Source: Daphnia pulex (taxonomy: Eukaryota > Arthropoda > Branchiopoda > Diplostraca > Daphniidae). Taken from it: a stretch of DNA of 64,000 bases. Shown piece by piece: positions 24,290-38,300 of the stretch. The stretch spans positions 7,130,001 to 7,194,000 of the forward strand of contig NC_060017.1 in assembly GCF_021134715.1 (NCBI RefSeq), in the 5' to 3' direction. The notes beneath the pieces are model-generated. The model ran no database searches. It had not been told where the DNA came from and worked only from the letters and a program-made list of their open reading frames with translations. Position numbers and translations under genes: made by a program. The stretch's first letter is position 1, and each line of letters begins with the position of its first letter.

Positions 24290-27200
24290 ATGGCGACTGA
24301 CGAAAAAACACAGACCTCATCATGCGAACTCGAAATGGGATACCAAACAACTGTGGTAAGTTCCAACATTGCAATATTTTTATCAATGCTAGATTGTGTC
24401 TCCTTGGTTCACTAATGGAGTGAATTAATTTACTTTGTCAAACGACATTCGTCAACTGTCAAAATTTGCTGTCGGCTGCAGCAACTGTCATTTTTACGAT
24501 GTGGGGAGAGACCGGCTTTCTCGAACACAAAAGATTAGCCATTTTGAATATCATTGTCTTTAATTATACCCAAAAGTATAGAGCAAATGTTAATCACCGA
24601 CTAGCGGTTTTTGTTATTGTTCTAAGCTTTGTGGGAATAGTTCAAAGAACTCGGCGACATCTCTGGGTCGTACTGGGTCGATTTGCCCAGCAACATCTTT
24701 CTACCCTCATTCTGACCCTCTCGTCTAGAAATAAAGAATCGTCCTTTATTCTTTATGTTTTGCCCTTGCCAAAAAAGATGCTCGAGGACACTGATCAGCA
24801 GTGCATTCGACCTTGTTTAAAATCCCATAGACGTGTGTATTATTGTTAGCCTTCGTGGTTTTACACGGGAAATGTTTGAATACAACAACGCCCCTCCATA
24901 TTTATTTAGAGGCATAGTTCATTGAACTCTTGTCGTTATAGGACTTAATCTTGTCGTTCACGATGAGATTTTTATTTATAAAATCCATTTCTTTGTTTCG
25001 TTTGACATCATCTTTTATATAAGTCGCTATGTTCGTTTAAAAAGCTTCGGTTGTTTTCCCCTCGTAGCCGGGAGCTATAAGTGAAAACGACCCCATTTTC
25101 TTGCGTGTAACTAAGGGCATCCCAACAACCGTAAGGCAGTAGCTATTGTTAACCTCAAACTTGGATATATACACACGGCCTTGTGGTTTTTTAAAGAAAA
25201 TGGGGAAAACCCTCCCACGAAATTCCCTTTTTTCTTCCTTCTTTTAACTTCGGCCTATTTTCTCCGAATGCCTGGGGGACATTTTAGACCAAACTACCGT
25301 GAACAAGACCGGATCTGCTTTTGTGACTTTCTCCACTACGGTACTATATACATGTGAAAACAGCAATGCTACTACATTACTACTGGGAATTGTTTTTGTG
25401 CTGGGTGGCCAAACCATCCGATACGCTAGCTAGCTACCCAGTGTAGTATGTCGAATATCTGACCAGTCATCTTATTACTAGCCAATGCTGATGGCATGAG
25501 AAGTTGTTAGGGAAACGAGATGGTCGATTCATATCCAATACACGTGTATACTATACTATGCTTCGCCATGTCCGACTGTGATCTTGTTTTGAAAGACATC
25601 ACAGAATGATGAATGAACGCGTTATCCAAAACACATCTCGAATGTCAGGTAGTCTTTGACACTCTAGATATAGTAGAACAGAGTTCTATAGCCCTTTTTC
25701 TGAACAAAACAGCATTTGTAGTTTAAGATTCCCTTGTCGAGATGATGGCCATGCAGTTTTTCAGACTCCCCTCTTTCCCATTGACTCGATAAAACCGGTA
25801 GAAACCAGAACGACCCCCCGACAAATTATAAAAGTGACGATAGTTTTTAACACAGTCTTTGGACAACAAAATTAATTGGTTTTTATTAGATATTAATAAT
25901 AGCCTCTTTCATTCCTTGGTCGGATTACCATCCGCTCGTAAATCATGACGACTTTGGTCATTATGAAATCTATCGAGACATTTCAGCCATTAACAGGTTG
26001 ATGGGTTCATTGTTACACCAATCCATGCAATTACTACTTCCTTGTTGTCTGTTACGTAATTAATGTTTTCTAGCTGTGATTGTCCGATAATGCGGTCAAA
26101 AAACCCTTTTCCTACTCGGTAGAGTGGCGCTATTAAGTTTACACATGGGGAGGGGGGCTGATGACTTGTGAAATGGCCAGTCTTGTCTTGAATGGATCCG
26201 TCCTTCCTGCTGATGGAAGCAAAGAAGGAGGGGTGTTTGGAAGATGAGTTTGTGTTTACACTGCTCTGTGATTGGATGATTGGGGGCAACACAACTCTCG
26301 CTGCTGGATCGATTGCTCTCCTTGGGATGATGACTTCATATCCTCCTATACTACATGAGGCCATTGTCGCATCTTCCTTAATCTGATTGGATGAAAGTGA
26401 AGACGATCCGGCTAGGCAAAGTCAAATAAATGCGCCGACTAATTTGCAGTTGAGCGTCAGTCCGTATCCTAATTCCCAATCCTCCATGACTCGTACTGAT
26501 TGCTACTATCCTCGAAATAACGTCGTTATTTTCTTTCCTTTTCATTCTTTTCATTTGACCCTGGCGTTTGGTGCTATGCTAAGATGTACGGCCGGTACAC
26601 TCGCAGTTTGGGTGAATACGCTCGAGAGCAAGCTGCTGAACTACGCGAACTGCAAAAGAACAACAAGAGGGAGGAAAAGATAAGAAATAAAGAATTGTGG
26701 TCTTATCGGGGCAAATGGACATCGCGACTTTTCCGGGTCGTATCCTACACATGGCGCCACACTTTTGCCAAAATCGGAGAGGACTGGATATTTTTGGCTC
26801 TTCTCGGTAGCATCATGGCTTTGCTGAGTTACATCATGGATTACGGAGTCAATCTGTGTAACACAGGTGAGCACACTTTTTAAAAAATTCTGGCAGGTGT
26901 TTTAGTTTTCTAATTTTTACTATTATTATTTTTTTTTTAGCTCGGATGTGGATGTATTTTGAATTGACAAACGATCCGGCGGTGCGCTATCTGTCCTGGA
27001 TTTGCCTACCCGTCTTCCTTGTCTTATTTTCTGCTGGATTTGTTTACTTACTAGCCCCCCAAGCTATCGGTAAATCTTGAAATTGTTTACTATTTTTGTT
27101 TCAAAGATTTTACAATTTTTAATTTCAGGCTCTGGAATTCCGGAGATGAAAACAATTTTGCGAGGTGTTGTTCTCAAAGAATATTTGACTTTCCGCACCG

Positions 27201-30200
27201 GAATAGCTAAAATTGTAGCTTTGACTGCTGTACTTGGTAGTGGGATGCCACTGGGCAAGGAGGTAATAAAAACGTCCGTTTTCCACTCGTTCTGCAAAAT
27301 GGTTATGACCATTAGTAATTTTTTATTTGGTTCCGTTTTCGTTTTGGCATTTCGCAGGGTCCCCTGGTGCATATTGCCAGTATCGTGGCGACTCTCATGT
27401 CAAAATTAGTGACATCCTTCAAAGGAATCTACGAGAATGAATCAAGAAACAGTGAAATGCTGGCAGCTGCTTGCGCTGTGGGTGTGTCCTGCAATTTCGC
27501 AGCTCCAATTGGAGGTACTATAATTAAGATTGATTTTTTGGATTAGATTTCTCATTCATAAATTTTTTTCTTCTTATAGGCGTATTGTTTAGTATTGAAG
27601 TCACGTCCGTTTATTTCGCCATTCGCAATTACTGGCGCGGCTTCTTTTCTGCCGTTTTCGGGGCTCTCATGTTTCGCTTATTGGTATGATATACATTTGA
27701 TAAACTTTTATCTGTTTGACTTGTTTAGTAATTTTCGGATCTTTGCCCTTTATGCATTTCTACAGGCTTATTGGCTCGAAACAGAAGGTAAACATCCGCC
27801 ATCAATTATTCCCACTTTCACTTTCTTAAATTGTTTTTTAAAATTATTTTAATTAGAGACTTTGACAGCCATGTTTCGCACGGATTTCCGGGTTGACTTT
27901 CCTTACGATCCCCACGAACTATTCATTTACGCGCTTATCGGGTGAGAAAATATAAAAATTGATTTGTCGTTTTCTAACACGTCGTCAACTTATCAAATTA
28001 TTGATTTTTGAAATCAGGGCTTTTGGCGGCTTATCGGGAGCTCTTTTTGTCCTATGTCACCGGAAGTATGTCCTTTTTATGCGGAAAAACAAAAGAATCA
28101 GCTCATTCCTTCAAAAGAAGTAAGTCGCATTGTTGTTATTCATCTCAGTTTACGCTTGTCGTCTCCCATAGCCGAAATGAACAGCAAACAACTCTCGTCT
28201 TACTAACTTTGCACTATCTTTTTTTTTTTTTTATTTATTATTATTATTATTCGATCCAACCCAGTCGTTTTATCTATCCGGCCGTGGTTTCGCTTTTCAT
28301 CGCAACCTTGTACTTCCCGCCGGGCCTGGGCCAGTTCTTGGTATCAACCTTGACGACCAGACAACAAATTATGAGCTTGTTCTCCAACTTTACCTGGATG
28401 AGTGACGATTTAACGGCGGAACAGTCTGAAATTGTTTCTCACTGGACCAATGAGTATAGCAACATTTTTGTAACACTTGGGATCTACATGGCTACAACGG
28501 TACCCGCTACTATACTTACACCATTATTGCTCAATGTTTCATGTAACGGTTCTTTGTTTTGGCAGTTCTTTCTAACGGTTTTGGCCTCTACTCTTCCAGT
28601 CCCATCCGGCAGTCTCATCCCAATCTTTAAGATAGGAGCGGCTTTTGGGCGTATCATTGGCGAGGCCATGCATCTTTGGTTCCCAGAAGGTATTCGCATA
28701 GGATCCGTCATATCACCTATCCTTCCAGGTATGCCCAGTAGACAGAAGAAAATATAATACTTCATTGGAAATGAAAAAAACCTAAACCGGTTGGCTTTTC
28801 ACGCATCCGCAGGAGGTTACGCCATTGTAGGGGCAGCGGCTTTTTCCGCCGGAGTGACCCATTCAATTTCGATTTGCGTCGTTGTTTCTGAAATGACTGG
28901 ACAAATTCAGCACATCATCCCTGTTCTAGTTGCCGTTCTCGTTTCCAACGCCATTTCGACTCTGCTTCAACCTTCTCTTTATGATTCAATCATTATGATT
29001 AAGAAACTGCCTTATTTGCCCGGCATCATCTCATCCAGCAGTGGTATGTGATCAAGAAAATTGATTAATTCCTATTTCACTTTTAATTGATTGATTGTCT
29101 TGCTAATTTTCTAACAGCTGCTTACGACATTTTTGTCGAGGATTTCATGAATCGTAACATCAAGTACATTTGGAATGGCATGACTTACCAGGAATTGAAA
29201 ACCGTTATCAAGGATAAACCGAAAATCCGATCGTTCCCACTTGTCGATAACCCAAGTTTGTTACTTCCTGATTATACGGTTGACATTTTCCTCGTAACTA
29301 AACAATTCGTTCAAACAGGACATATGGTTCTCCTTGGATCTATTCAACGAGGAGAGCTGATTGAACTGGTAAAGCGACACATTGGACATGACCGTCGCGT
29401 GAAAGTGGCCGCACAACGTCAAATAGAAATTCAGTCGAGGTAAGCCAGCTTGTTGGAATGAGCCAAAATTTAAACAAAGCACGTAGTATGTCATTCATGA
29501 GCAGGAGTTTCGGACATATTATCCCCATCAACCTCGATCCCCCACCATGCCGTCTGGGTGAAACCGAAGAATCGTCGTTGACACACGATCCCGCCAAGCA
29601 GCAACAGCAGCAGACTTCGCGATTTGAAGTTGTGAAAGCGCCCGATGATTTGGGCAATGGCTTAATAACCGATACTGCAATTCAGCGTTCATCGCAACAT
29701 CTCCAGCAACTCCAGCTGATTACGTTACTGCCGTCACCCGAGCCGCAAACCCCCGTTTCAATTCAGTCAACTGAAACAGACGAAGTATGGGAACGACTGA
29801 CCCATTGATGTGCTCTATTTCAACACTAACGTTTGTACATTTTCATCGTAGGAAGCGCAACCGAGAAAATCTATTCTGAAAAAGGGAAATCGATTTAGTT
29901 CGATTCGGTCAAAATCATCTCAACAAACGATTCAAACTACTCCAAATTCAACAATAACTGGGTCAGAAGGAAGGTCAGTATTCACACCTTAATTAATGAC
30001 CTTTAGGAAATTGTATAAAAACTTGTTCTTTCTCCCCCCTTCTCTTATTACTTCCTTAACAATTTTAACGGATTTTGTTGTTTACAGCAAATTCCGTCAA
30101 GCCATCGGTGCTTTCATCCGTAAATCGTCTGCTAACGGAGGTATCTTTAACTTTGCTACTGCCACATCACCGCCGACTAGTCCTAGCCCATTCAAAAATG

Positions 30201-31052
30201 TCGGTGTATCGGTAATAGCCCTTTTTCTTGATTAAAAAATAAGTACTATTTGATTAAATTATTTTTATACGACAGCACAAATCAAACGATATGACGCCCG
30301 AGGAGAAGAAAGAATGGGAAGAAAGCGAAATGTTGAAACCAGTAGATTTCCACAAATGCCACGTCGATCCAGCTCCCTTTCAGCTGGTTGAACGAACCTC
30401 GTTGCTCAAAGTCCACTCCATGTTCTCATTGTTGGGCGTCAATCGCGCTTACGTCACCACAATTGGCCGACTTATTGGCATAGTCTCTCTATCAGAAGTG
30501 AGTGGAAACACACATGGACTGAGCCAAAAATAGTTGATTTTATTAAACGTCTGCTGGTTTCTTTGTATTTGATTTCAGTTGCGTAAGGCTATCGAAGACG
30601 TGAATTCAGGTGTTTCTTTAGCATTTCACCGCTTCAGTTTTAGCAGCCAAGGAGAGAACAGCGAGTTTGATATTCAAGGTGTTTCCCCAGGCGCTCCGAA
30701 AGATCTCGAAACAGGTACAAGGCAATCAAGCGAAATTTTTTTTACAGAGTTATTTACTTACACACAAAAAACTGTTATTGTTGTACTACTCAAAGGCCCC
30801 GATTTGCCTGGAGTGTCGGACTCTGATTCTGAAACGGACCAAGATGAATCATCAGCTTCGTCTGCTTTTGTGATCCCGGTGCAATTTGATGTTCATCATA
30901 TGCCAACTGTATCCGTCGACGTTGAAAGTACCGCCTCTACTACGATTAGAATGAAAGATAACAGCATCAAATTGGTCGTTCCCAGTGCATTTGCATGCCC
31001 CGGTGGCGCTGCTGGTGAATCGTCTGTTGCCAAGACTGATGATGAGAATTAA
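24290..31052 (+). CDS. ClC-a: CLC-2/ClC-a type chloride channel, paralogue B
   Basis: Exons: 24290-24355, 26584-26866, 26941-27069, 27129-27262, 27358-27514, 27580-27683, 27766-27787, 27857-27941, 28018-28119, 28265-28499, 28566-28728, 28813-29043, 29118-29255, 29319-29439, 29505-29784, 29852-29973, 30088-30211, 30276-30497, 30579-30714 and 30796-31052. They total 3111 nt (1036 residues). Exon structure matches ClC-A one for one. GSGIPE and GKEGPLVHI (gating glutamate about 204) are intact. The third motif is GSLIP (about 454-458), with Leu in place of the usual Phe. The pore tyrosine is near 550, followed by two CBS domains. The linker keeps SRFEVV, preceded by a polyGln run instead of Arg-Arg, and KSILKK. 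The tail has a SDSDSE acidic patch. The last intron (30715-30795) is 81 nt and open in frame, so retention would add 27 residues. AATAAA at 31622-31627 may end the transcript. Confidence 0.95.
24356..26583 (+). other. First intron of ClC-B
   Basis: A 2.2-kb intron with scattered open frames of 60-127 codons, none recognisable. I see no repeats of note in it. Confidence 0.6.
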
Positions 31053-32399
31053 ACCAGTTGCACAAGAGTGATAAGTTCCTTTTTTCTTCCTTGGCAAAAT
31101 TGATGGCGTACAGCAGCAAGACTAGGAATGATCATCAGTATTAAAATGTCTTATTATTAATGTTTTTTTTTATATAAAGAAGATGTGAATAAGGAGTGAT
31201 GCGGCTGAATGCATTTAATTTTAACGTCAATGCCATCAATGAAGTGTTCCACCGTCAAGTGTTTGCCCACTTTTGATTAGCCTTTGAATTAATTACCTCA
31301 TCATTTGTAATCTCTGTGTCATATTACGACGCCATTGACCGCCGATTTCTGACGCAACATGTTTAATTCCCTTTAAATTTTGAGCTCGTCACTAGAGAAG
31401 ATAACAAGCGCTCTCTCCCAATTCATTCCATTATATTACTTGTGTACACCTTTTTGCTTTCATTTTCCTTTTTGTGTTCCCTGACAAGAAAACTAAAGCC
31501 TGTTTGCTTTTCCAGAGTTGACCTCTCGTCTGACGAGCTAAGCTGTTTTGGTATGTCAAGTTCGTACCGTTTGTCTTTCATTCCCTTTTGTCCGTTTTAT
31601 ATTTGTATTCTCGTAGTGAATAATAAAATTTCCCTTTTTTTAGTTTATCGAAAGGTGCTGCAATTCATTTTAAAATTCTGTCGGAAAACTTACATCGCTG
31701 AAAAAGTGGTCAAACTTTGAGCGTCCTTGTCATTTACTGATGATAATAATCTACTGCAAAGCACAGCAGAAAAAAGTAAACCTGATATCACTTTTTAAAA
31801 AGGGGCCGGCGTGATATTGAGACTTTGACACGTGCTACAGTTCGATCCCGGCTCTAATCATTCGCCGTTGTTCGTCACTACCCTGTGGTCAGTAACAAAA
31901 GTGCCTGCCTAGAGGTAGTTTGAGCAAGTTTCAAGGCAAAACTACTGCAAAATAAAGTATGGTGGTCTTGATTCTTTTTCCCCCCCATCCAGTGGAGGGG
32001 AACCCGGCCGGTGTGTAATACTTGCACCCATGTGTCGTTGGACTCAGTCGTCTCTGAGCGCTCGTGTCGGCTGGTTGTGTGTGTCTTGGCTTCTCGTGGC
32101 TTCTACGAGCAGTATTATTTCACAAGTGCACCAATAATAATAGAAATAAATAAATCTAGATAATTGTAGGTACTACTGTAAAACAAACAGTTGACCTTGG
32201 TTTTTTAGTTTTTTGTTGGCGTTGAGTGATTTTGATAAAACTTGTTTTTCAAAGCATTTTTGTAACGGCGATTATTCGACTGGCGTTGTCATAATAACAC
32301 TGCCACCTGGGCTGCTATACAAGCAGTTTGCAAGCAAGCAATTTGAAGAAATCGAATCAATTAAATCAGTGCACAAATCGAGCAACAAAGGCAGAAAAA
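31053..32399. other. ClC-B 3' UTR and B-C spacer
   Basis: No gene recognised. It contains the probable 3' UTR of ClC-B (AATAAA at 31622-31627) and the 5' flank of ClC-C. The block from about 31980 to 32400 directly precedes the first coding exon of ClC-C and probably includes its promoter. No clear TATA box is seen. Confidence 0.45.
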
Positions 32400-35300
32400 A
32401 TGGCGACAGCAGAAGCAAATGACAACAACAACAAAAGTGTTGTGGAGATGGGGTACGAGACGACTTTGGTAAGTTATGTTATATCCTTTGTTTGGATATT
32501 GCAAGGGTAGATTTCTATTATTTCCTAAACCACAACCACAGAAAAGGATATCCCCAAAGAAATTGTCGTGTGTTGAATTCTCAATGTCGTTGTCTGTCGG
32601 TGTATACAAGTTGGGGAATCTCATTTCCTGTAGTGTGTAACTCTGCAAGTTTAATGGACATAAAAACCAGTGATGGTTTTGATTTCAAGCTAGTCACGTT
32701 AAGAATGCATTAAAACCTGTTGGCAGATGCCACAAGTTGCAGTTATAGGGCCATTGTAATACCGACAATAACAAAACAATTTGATGGGTATTTCTTCCCC
32801 GCTGCTGGCGATTCGGCGCACGATATCTAATTCAATTGATAAGCAGCTACTGGAAACAATTCCCTTTGAAAAAGAAATCCGACACGGCAAAGTAAAATTA
32901 CGTCAGCTTTCTCAGCTTCGGTCATTTTTAAAAAATGCAACACCTGCGGCTCCAATAGCTGAATTCAACGCCCCCCCTCCCCCCTTAAGGCTTGTAATTT
33001 TTATAAAAGATTATTGTCCGAGTTGGAATTTGCAACAAAAAGACGATGTGCGGTGAATATTCTGGTTTCGTGGTTGGCCGTCACAGTATATAATCTTTTT
33101 GAGAAAATACCCAGAAACAGTTTTTATTTAGCTTGCAGCTTGCTCTTGCGCCATGGACCGCTTCAATTTCCGTCTTTTTCGTTTTTCCCATCCAAAAATG
33201 GGGAATGTGAATAAGACTAAATGCCCCAAAAATGTCAGCGTAGTCCATGACTTTGAGATTTTCCCATGTTGACGTAATTACCAGTTAATCTAGATACCTG
33301 CACACCTTATCGGGCGAGCTTCTGTTATAGTCAGGCGAAGGAAACAAAATTTTCCAGTCGACAATTCCGAGATTTTTTTCCCCTACGGATAACCTTGTCC
33401 TTGTTTACCTGCCGAATAACAACCAACAAAATAGAATAATAAGAATGATGAAGGAATAGTACTGGAGGATAAAACGAACCACAGAAAACACGTCTTTTCG
33501 TGCTACTCCATATGTGATTGCCATTAAACAACTGAAGGTTAAAGGAGGTGGTGGCTGGCACGGGTTACTAGAACACACTCCCTGTGGTTGCACTGACGTT
33601 AATGACAGACACGACCGTAAAATTATGCAACATGGATTGCCTTTTTTTTTCAAGATGATCAAAGCAATGGTCTGTAACGAAATTGTGACTCGGCATAATG
33701 ACTTTCGTCCTTCCCACTGAATGAAACACCGTTCAATATAAACTGTTACTATGTTTAATTAGTTTGCGCGTACGCACAGCAAAGCATCAGATTTCTTTTC
33801 CTGAAGGTTTTGACGTGGGAATCGGTCTTTTTAAGACGTGCCACTCTGGGATTTTTAAAAATGATAACCTCCCCTCGTGTCACCTTTTTCTGTCTTGTCA
33901 CGCTTTGGTAGATCCCACAGCCAATTTTAAAACGTGACGTCATTTACGACCGCTCTTGTGGCACACTTTCAACTTAACTACTGGTGAAATTTGCAATTCT
34001 TAAAATGAGGGTAATGTATGTTAAGTTAGTTTCGAAAGTTATTTTCCCGGGAGAAATATCTATTTACTGTGCTCTACTATTGATCCCCCCATAAAATAGT
34101 ACTAGAGAGCTTATATGAGTCAAGGGAATTTTATGCATAACAACTGGTAAAAAGGTTATTCACCCTTAGGGATCAATAAACGTATGCAGCATAATAGATT
34201 TTTATAATTTGTTTTTCCCCAGATGTATGGCCAATATTCGAGGAGTCTTGGAGATTACGCCAAAGAGCAAGCGGCACAACTTCGCCAACTTGAAAAGAAA
34301 AGCATAACTGGAGCCACGATTCGCAGAAAGGAACTGCAAACCCATTATGGCAAGTGGTTCGCACGTTTTATCCATCTGCTCAAGTTCATATGGAGCAAAA
34401 CGTTCGCAAAGATTGGAGAAGATTGGGCCTTTCTCGCTATACTTGGAATCATAATGGCTTTGCTGAGTTTCACCATGGACTTGGGGATCTACATGTGCTT
34501 TACTGGTACGAGTCTTTACACATTTATTCTTTGAGTATTACATTGACATTATCTCATCTTGAACGTTTAAGCTCGAATGTGGATGTACAATGAGTTCACA
34601 ATCCATCCCGCTGTTCAGTACATGGCCTGGATCACACTGCCTGTCACCCTCGTTCTATTTGCAGCCGGATTTGTATTTATAGTTTCACCCCAAGCAGTTG
34701 GTATCTATCCTACATTTTTTTGAAATTTAAACATTTTTCACGTTGGCCAAAAGCCGGCAAAATCTCTAATTTCTATGGCGGCTTTGTTTGATTCTCAAGG
34801 CTCAGGGATTCCGGAAATGAAAACCATCATGCGGGGTGTGGTTCTAAAGGAATATTTAACATTTCCTACTCTCATTGCCAAAACGGTTGGACTTACAGCT
34901 GCATTGGGTTCTGGAATGCCATTGGGAAAAGAGGTAGTATACATGATACTGTCAATGGTCAAACATGATTTCATACAAGGGCATTGTAACGGGTTAAACA
35001 GGGTCCACTGGTTCATATTGGTAGTATTGTCGGAACTCTTCTTTCACAACTACTCACATCGTTTAAAGGAATATACGAGAATGAGTCACGAAAGACCGAC
35101 ATGTTGGCCGCTGCGTGTGCTGTGGGTGTGTCCTGTAGCCTCGGTGCTCCCATCGGAGGTAAAATTTTTGACAAGCCTGTTTTTTATCGATCCATTGCAC
35201 CATAAATGAACTCACCGGTCTGGTTATTACCTTGATTGATATGATAGGGGTGCTATTCAGCATTGAAGTAACTTCCGTGTATTTTGCAATTCGAAACTAC

Positions 35301-38300
35301 TGGTAATGTATTATAATAGATTAGCTGACAGCAATATTCCGAACTTAATAATAATTTTGTTTTCTAAGGCGTGGATTCTTCTCAGCGGTTTTCAGCGCCC
35401 TAATGTTTCGGCTTCTTGTAAGACTATTTAAAATAACTCATTTTACAAATTTTTAATGTATAATAATCCAATTTCCATTCAAATTTCTTATGTAGGCTTA
35501 CTGGTCCAATTCAGAAGGTACTTCCACTAATTTCAGAATTTTTTTAAACGAGTTTATATAATCTCTTTGTGACTTTAGAAACACTCACGACAGTATTTCC
35601 AACTAGTTTCCAAGTTGATTTCCCCTACGATCCTCACGAGTTATTTATTTTTGCACTTGTTGGGTAAGTTTGAAGAATTGTCCTTTATGCTTGAGAAACT
35701 AGACGCAATACTTAACGATCAATCATCATCAATCAAAAGTGTGTTTGGCGGTCTGTCGGGTGCCGTCTTCGTTTTATTTCACCGGCGGTACGTCCTATTT
35801 ATGCGCAACAATACAAGGATCAGCTCTTTCCTCAAATACAAGTAAGCGTTTCATTTCGGATATTCATCTTGATCAGTTAAGACATTATTTTGTTCTAATA
35901 TATATAAATGATGATCATGTCTGCAGTCGCTTCATTTATCCGAGCATCGTGTCTGTCCTTATTGCCTCACTGTTTTACCCGTCGGGTTTCGGTCGTTACT
36001 TGGCCACGACACTGTCGACAAAGCAACAAGTTGGCGCATTGTTTGCCAATTTTACGTGGCTAAGTGACGATTTGTCGGTAGAGCAAGCGGAACGGCTCTC
36101 GCATTGGGATGTAGCAAACACGAATCTCTTCGTAGGCCTCGGAATTTTCATGAGTGCTAATGTATGGCAACGTATCATAACCCAAAAATGTGTCCAACTA
36201 CTAATGACATCTAATTAACAGTTCTTTTTGAGTATCATTGCTTCAACTTTGCCTGTTCCTACGGGGAGCCTCATTCCCATTTTTAAAGTTGGTGCTGCTT
36301 TTGGAAGGATGATTGGCGAAGCCATGTATCTTTGGTTCCCGGAGGGTATCCAGACTGGAGGAGTCTTGCATCCTATTTTGCCAGGTGATCTATTTTCAAC
36401 CGGTTTATTTTAGACTTCTTTTAAATGTTTATTGTAATTTTGTCCATTTTAGGAGGTTACGCTATTGTGGGAGCAGCGGCTTTCTCGGCCGGAGTAACTC
36501 ATACGGTTTCCATTAGCGTAGTCGTTGCGGAAATGACTGGTCAAATCCAGCACATCATTCCCGTTCTAGTGGCCGTTATTGTATCGAATGCGATATCCAC
36601 TCTTTTACAGCCATCGCTCTACGAGTCAATTATTATGATTAAAAAATTGCCTTATTTACCCAATATTCTTCCGTCCAGAAGTGGTAATTTACGATCTGAG
36701 TTTGTTTTTTTCTACTTTAAATTTTAATGTTTTCTTCTTGAATATGGTAGCCATTCACAGTATTTTTGTCGAGGACTTTATGAATCGAAACGTCAAGTAC
36801 ATCTGGCATGGTATTACGTTTGGTGAACTAAAGAATCTAATCGCAGATAGTCAAGGAATCCGCTCATTCCCGTTGTTGGGTGACACGGGTAATCCACTAA
36901 TAGATGATTTTGTTTTGTTTAACTAAGCGAAACATGTTCTTAATATTTTGCGGTTTCCATACAGAACAGAAGATTTTACTTGGCTCCGTTCAGCGCGTAG
37001 AAGTAATCGCATTATTAGAACGTCATATCGGCGAAGAGCGTCGCTTGGAGGTCGTCGCCAAGCGTCACATGGAAACTAGGTATTTAGGTTACATTTCACA
37101 AATAATTTCAGTTCAAAGTGAGGCGCACTGTTTACAAATCTGGTCCTATTTATACAATCCTCTGAATGATATTATTAAAAAAGGCCGCCAACACTGAACT
37201 TTGATGTGTCGCCAAGTGTCGCATCGGCGCTTTTGAAGTCTTGCTAATATCATTAATCTTTTGTGGGCTGAATTTAGAAAAAGGCTGATCCGACAAAGAG
37301 CAAAATTGGCTACGACTTCAGTCGATCCTCTACCGACACTTGCACCGACGCCTGCACCACTACCTGCTCCACTACCTGCACCACTACCTGCACCACTACC
37401 AATCTCTCGACCCGAAGTACCGGCAGTACAAGAGCCAGTTCGACGGAAAGTTTCGCGTTTCGAAGTAATCACGTCGCCTAATGTCGTCGCCACTGTCATT
37501 TCCGAAACTGGAGCCCAACGATCAGGAGTGCCTTCCGAACCGCCAGTGGTTACCCATCCATTGTCTGATCCTTTAGCGGTGACTTGTATTACTGTCGAAC
37601 CTGACGATAAAGTGGTGAGTAGTTCAATGTGCAAACAAATGATGATTCATTGTTATCAACCCTTTCCAAAACAATTCTTTTAAATTAAATAATGCATCTT
37701 ATTTATCATGACGTTAGGAATTCCAACAGAGCTGTGAACCGCAACCCCAACGACGCATCAAATCTATTCTGAAGAGAACCAACTCGTTTACTTTTCCTTC
37801 AGGAGAACGACCGAAACCCGCCGCTGACCATTCGGCAATCACAACTTATTCGACGGTGACTGGAGCCGAAGGAAGGTATCGTATTTAATTATTTTACCCT
37901 TTGCGATAGTTGATGAAATTAGGCTAATCCGCGATTTCATGTTGATTTCTACCGTGAAGCAAATTCCGTAATGTCATCGAAACCATCCTTCGACCAAAGC
38001 CATCGGATTCTAATGACGTTGACAAATTCAGTTTCTTCAATAGCATGACGTCGATGCCAGACAGTCCACCAAGTTTCAGGAGAAAGGTCAGTACCGTATT
38101 CCATTTGAATTGTCGAACTTGGTGGTCAAAAGAATCATTTTTTCACCTCGATACTTTGCGTACCAACTCTTTGCTTTCAGGGAAGTCTTTCATTCAAGAA
38201 CAAGGAGCGAAGTGCTGATATGTCCCCTGAAGAAAAAGAAGCATGGGAGGAAAAAGAAATGCTCAAGAAAGTTGACTTTAATCAATGCTTGATAGATCCT

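Noticed and set aside
28008-28757. 249-codon continuous frame in ClC-B
   Set aside because: It reads through introns between exons 9, 10 and 11; splice sites matching the paralogues show these are separate exons.
31800-31865. tRNA T-arm-like string (gttcgatcccggctc)
   Set aside because: No A box or acceptor stem upstream; the flanks do not pair.
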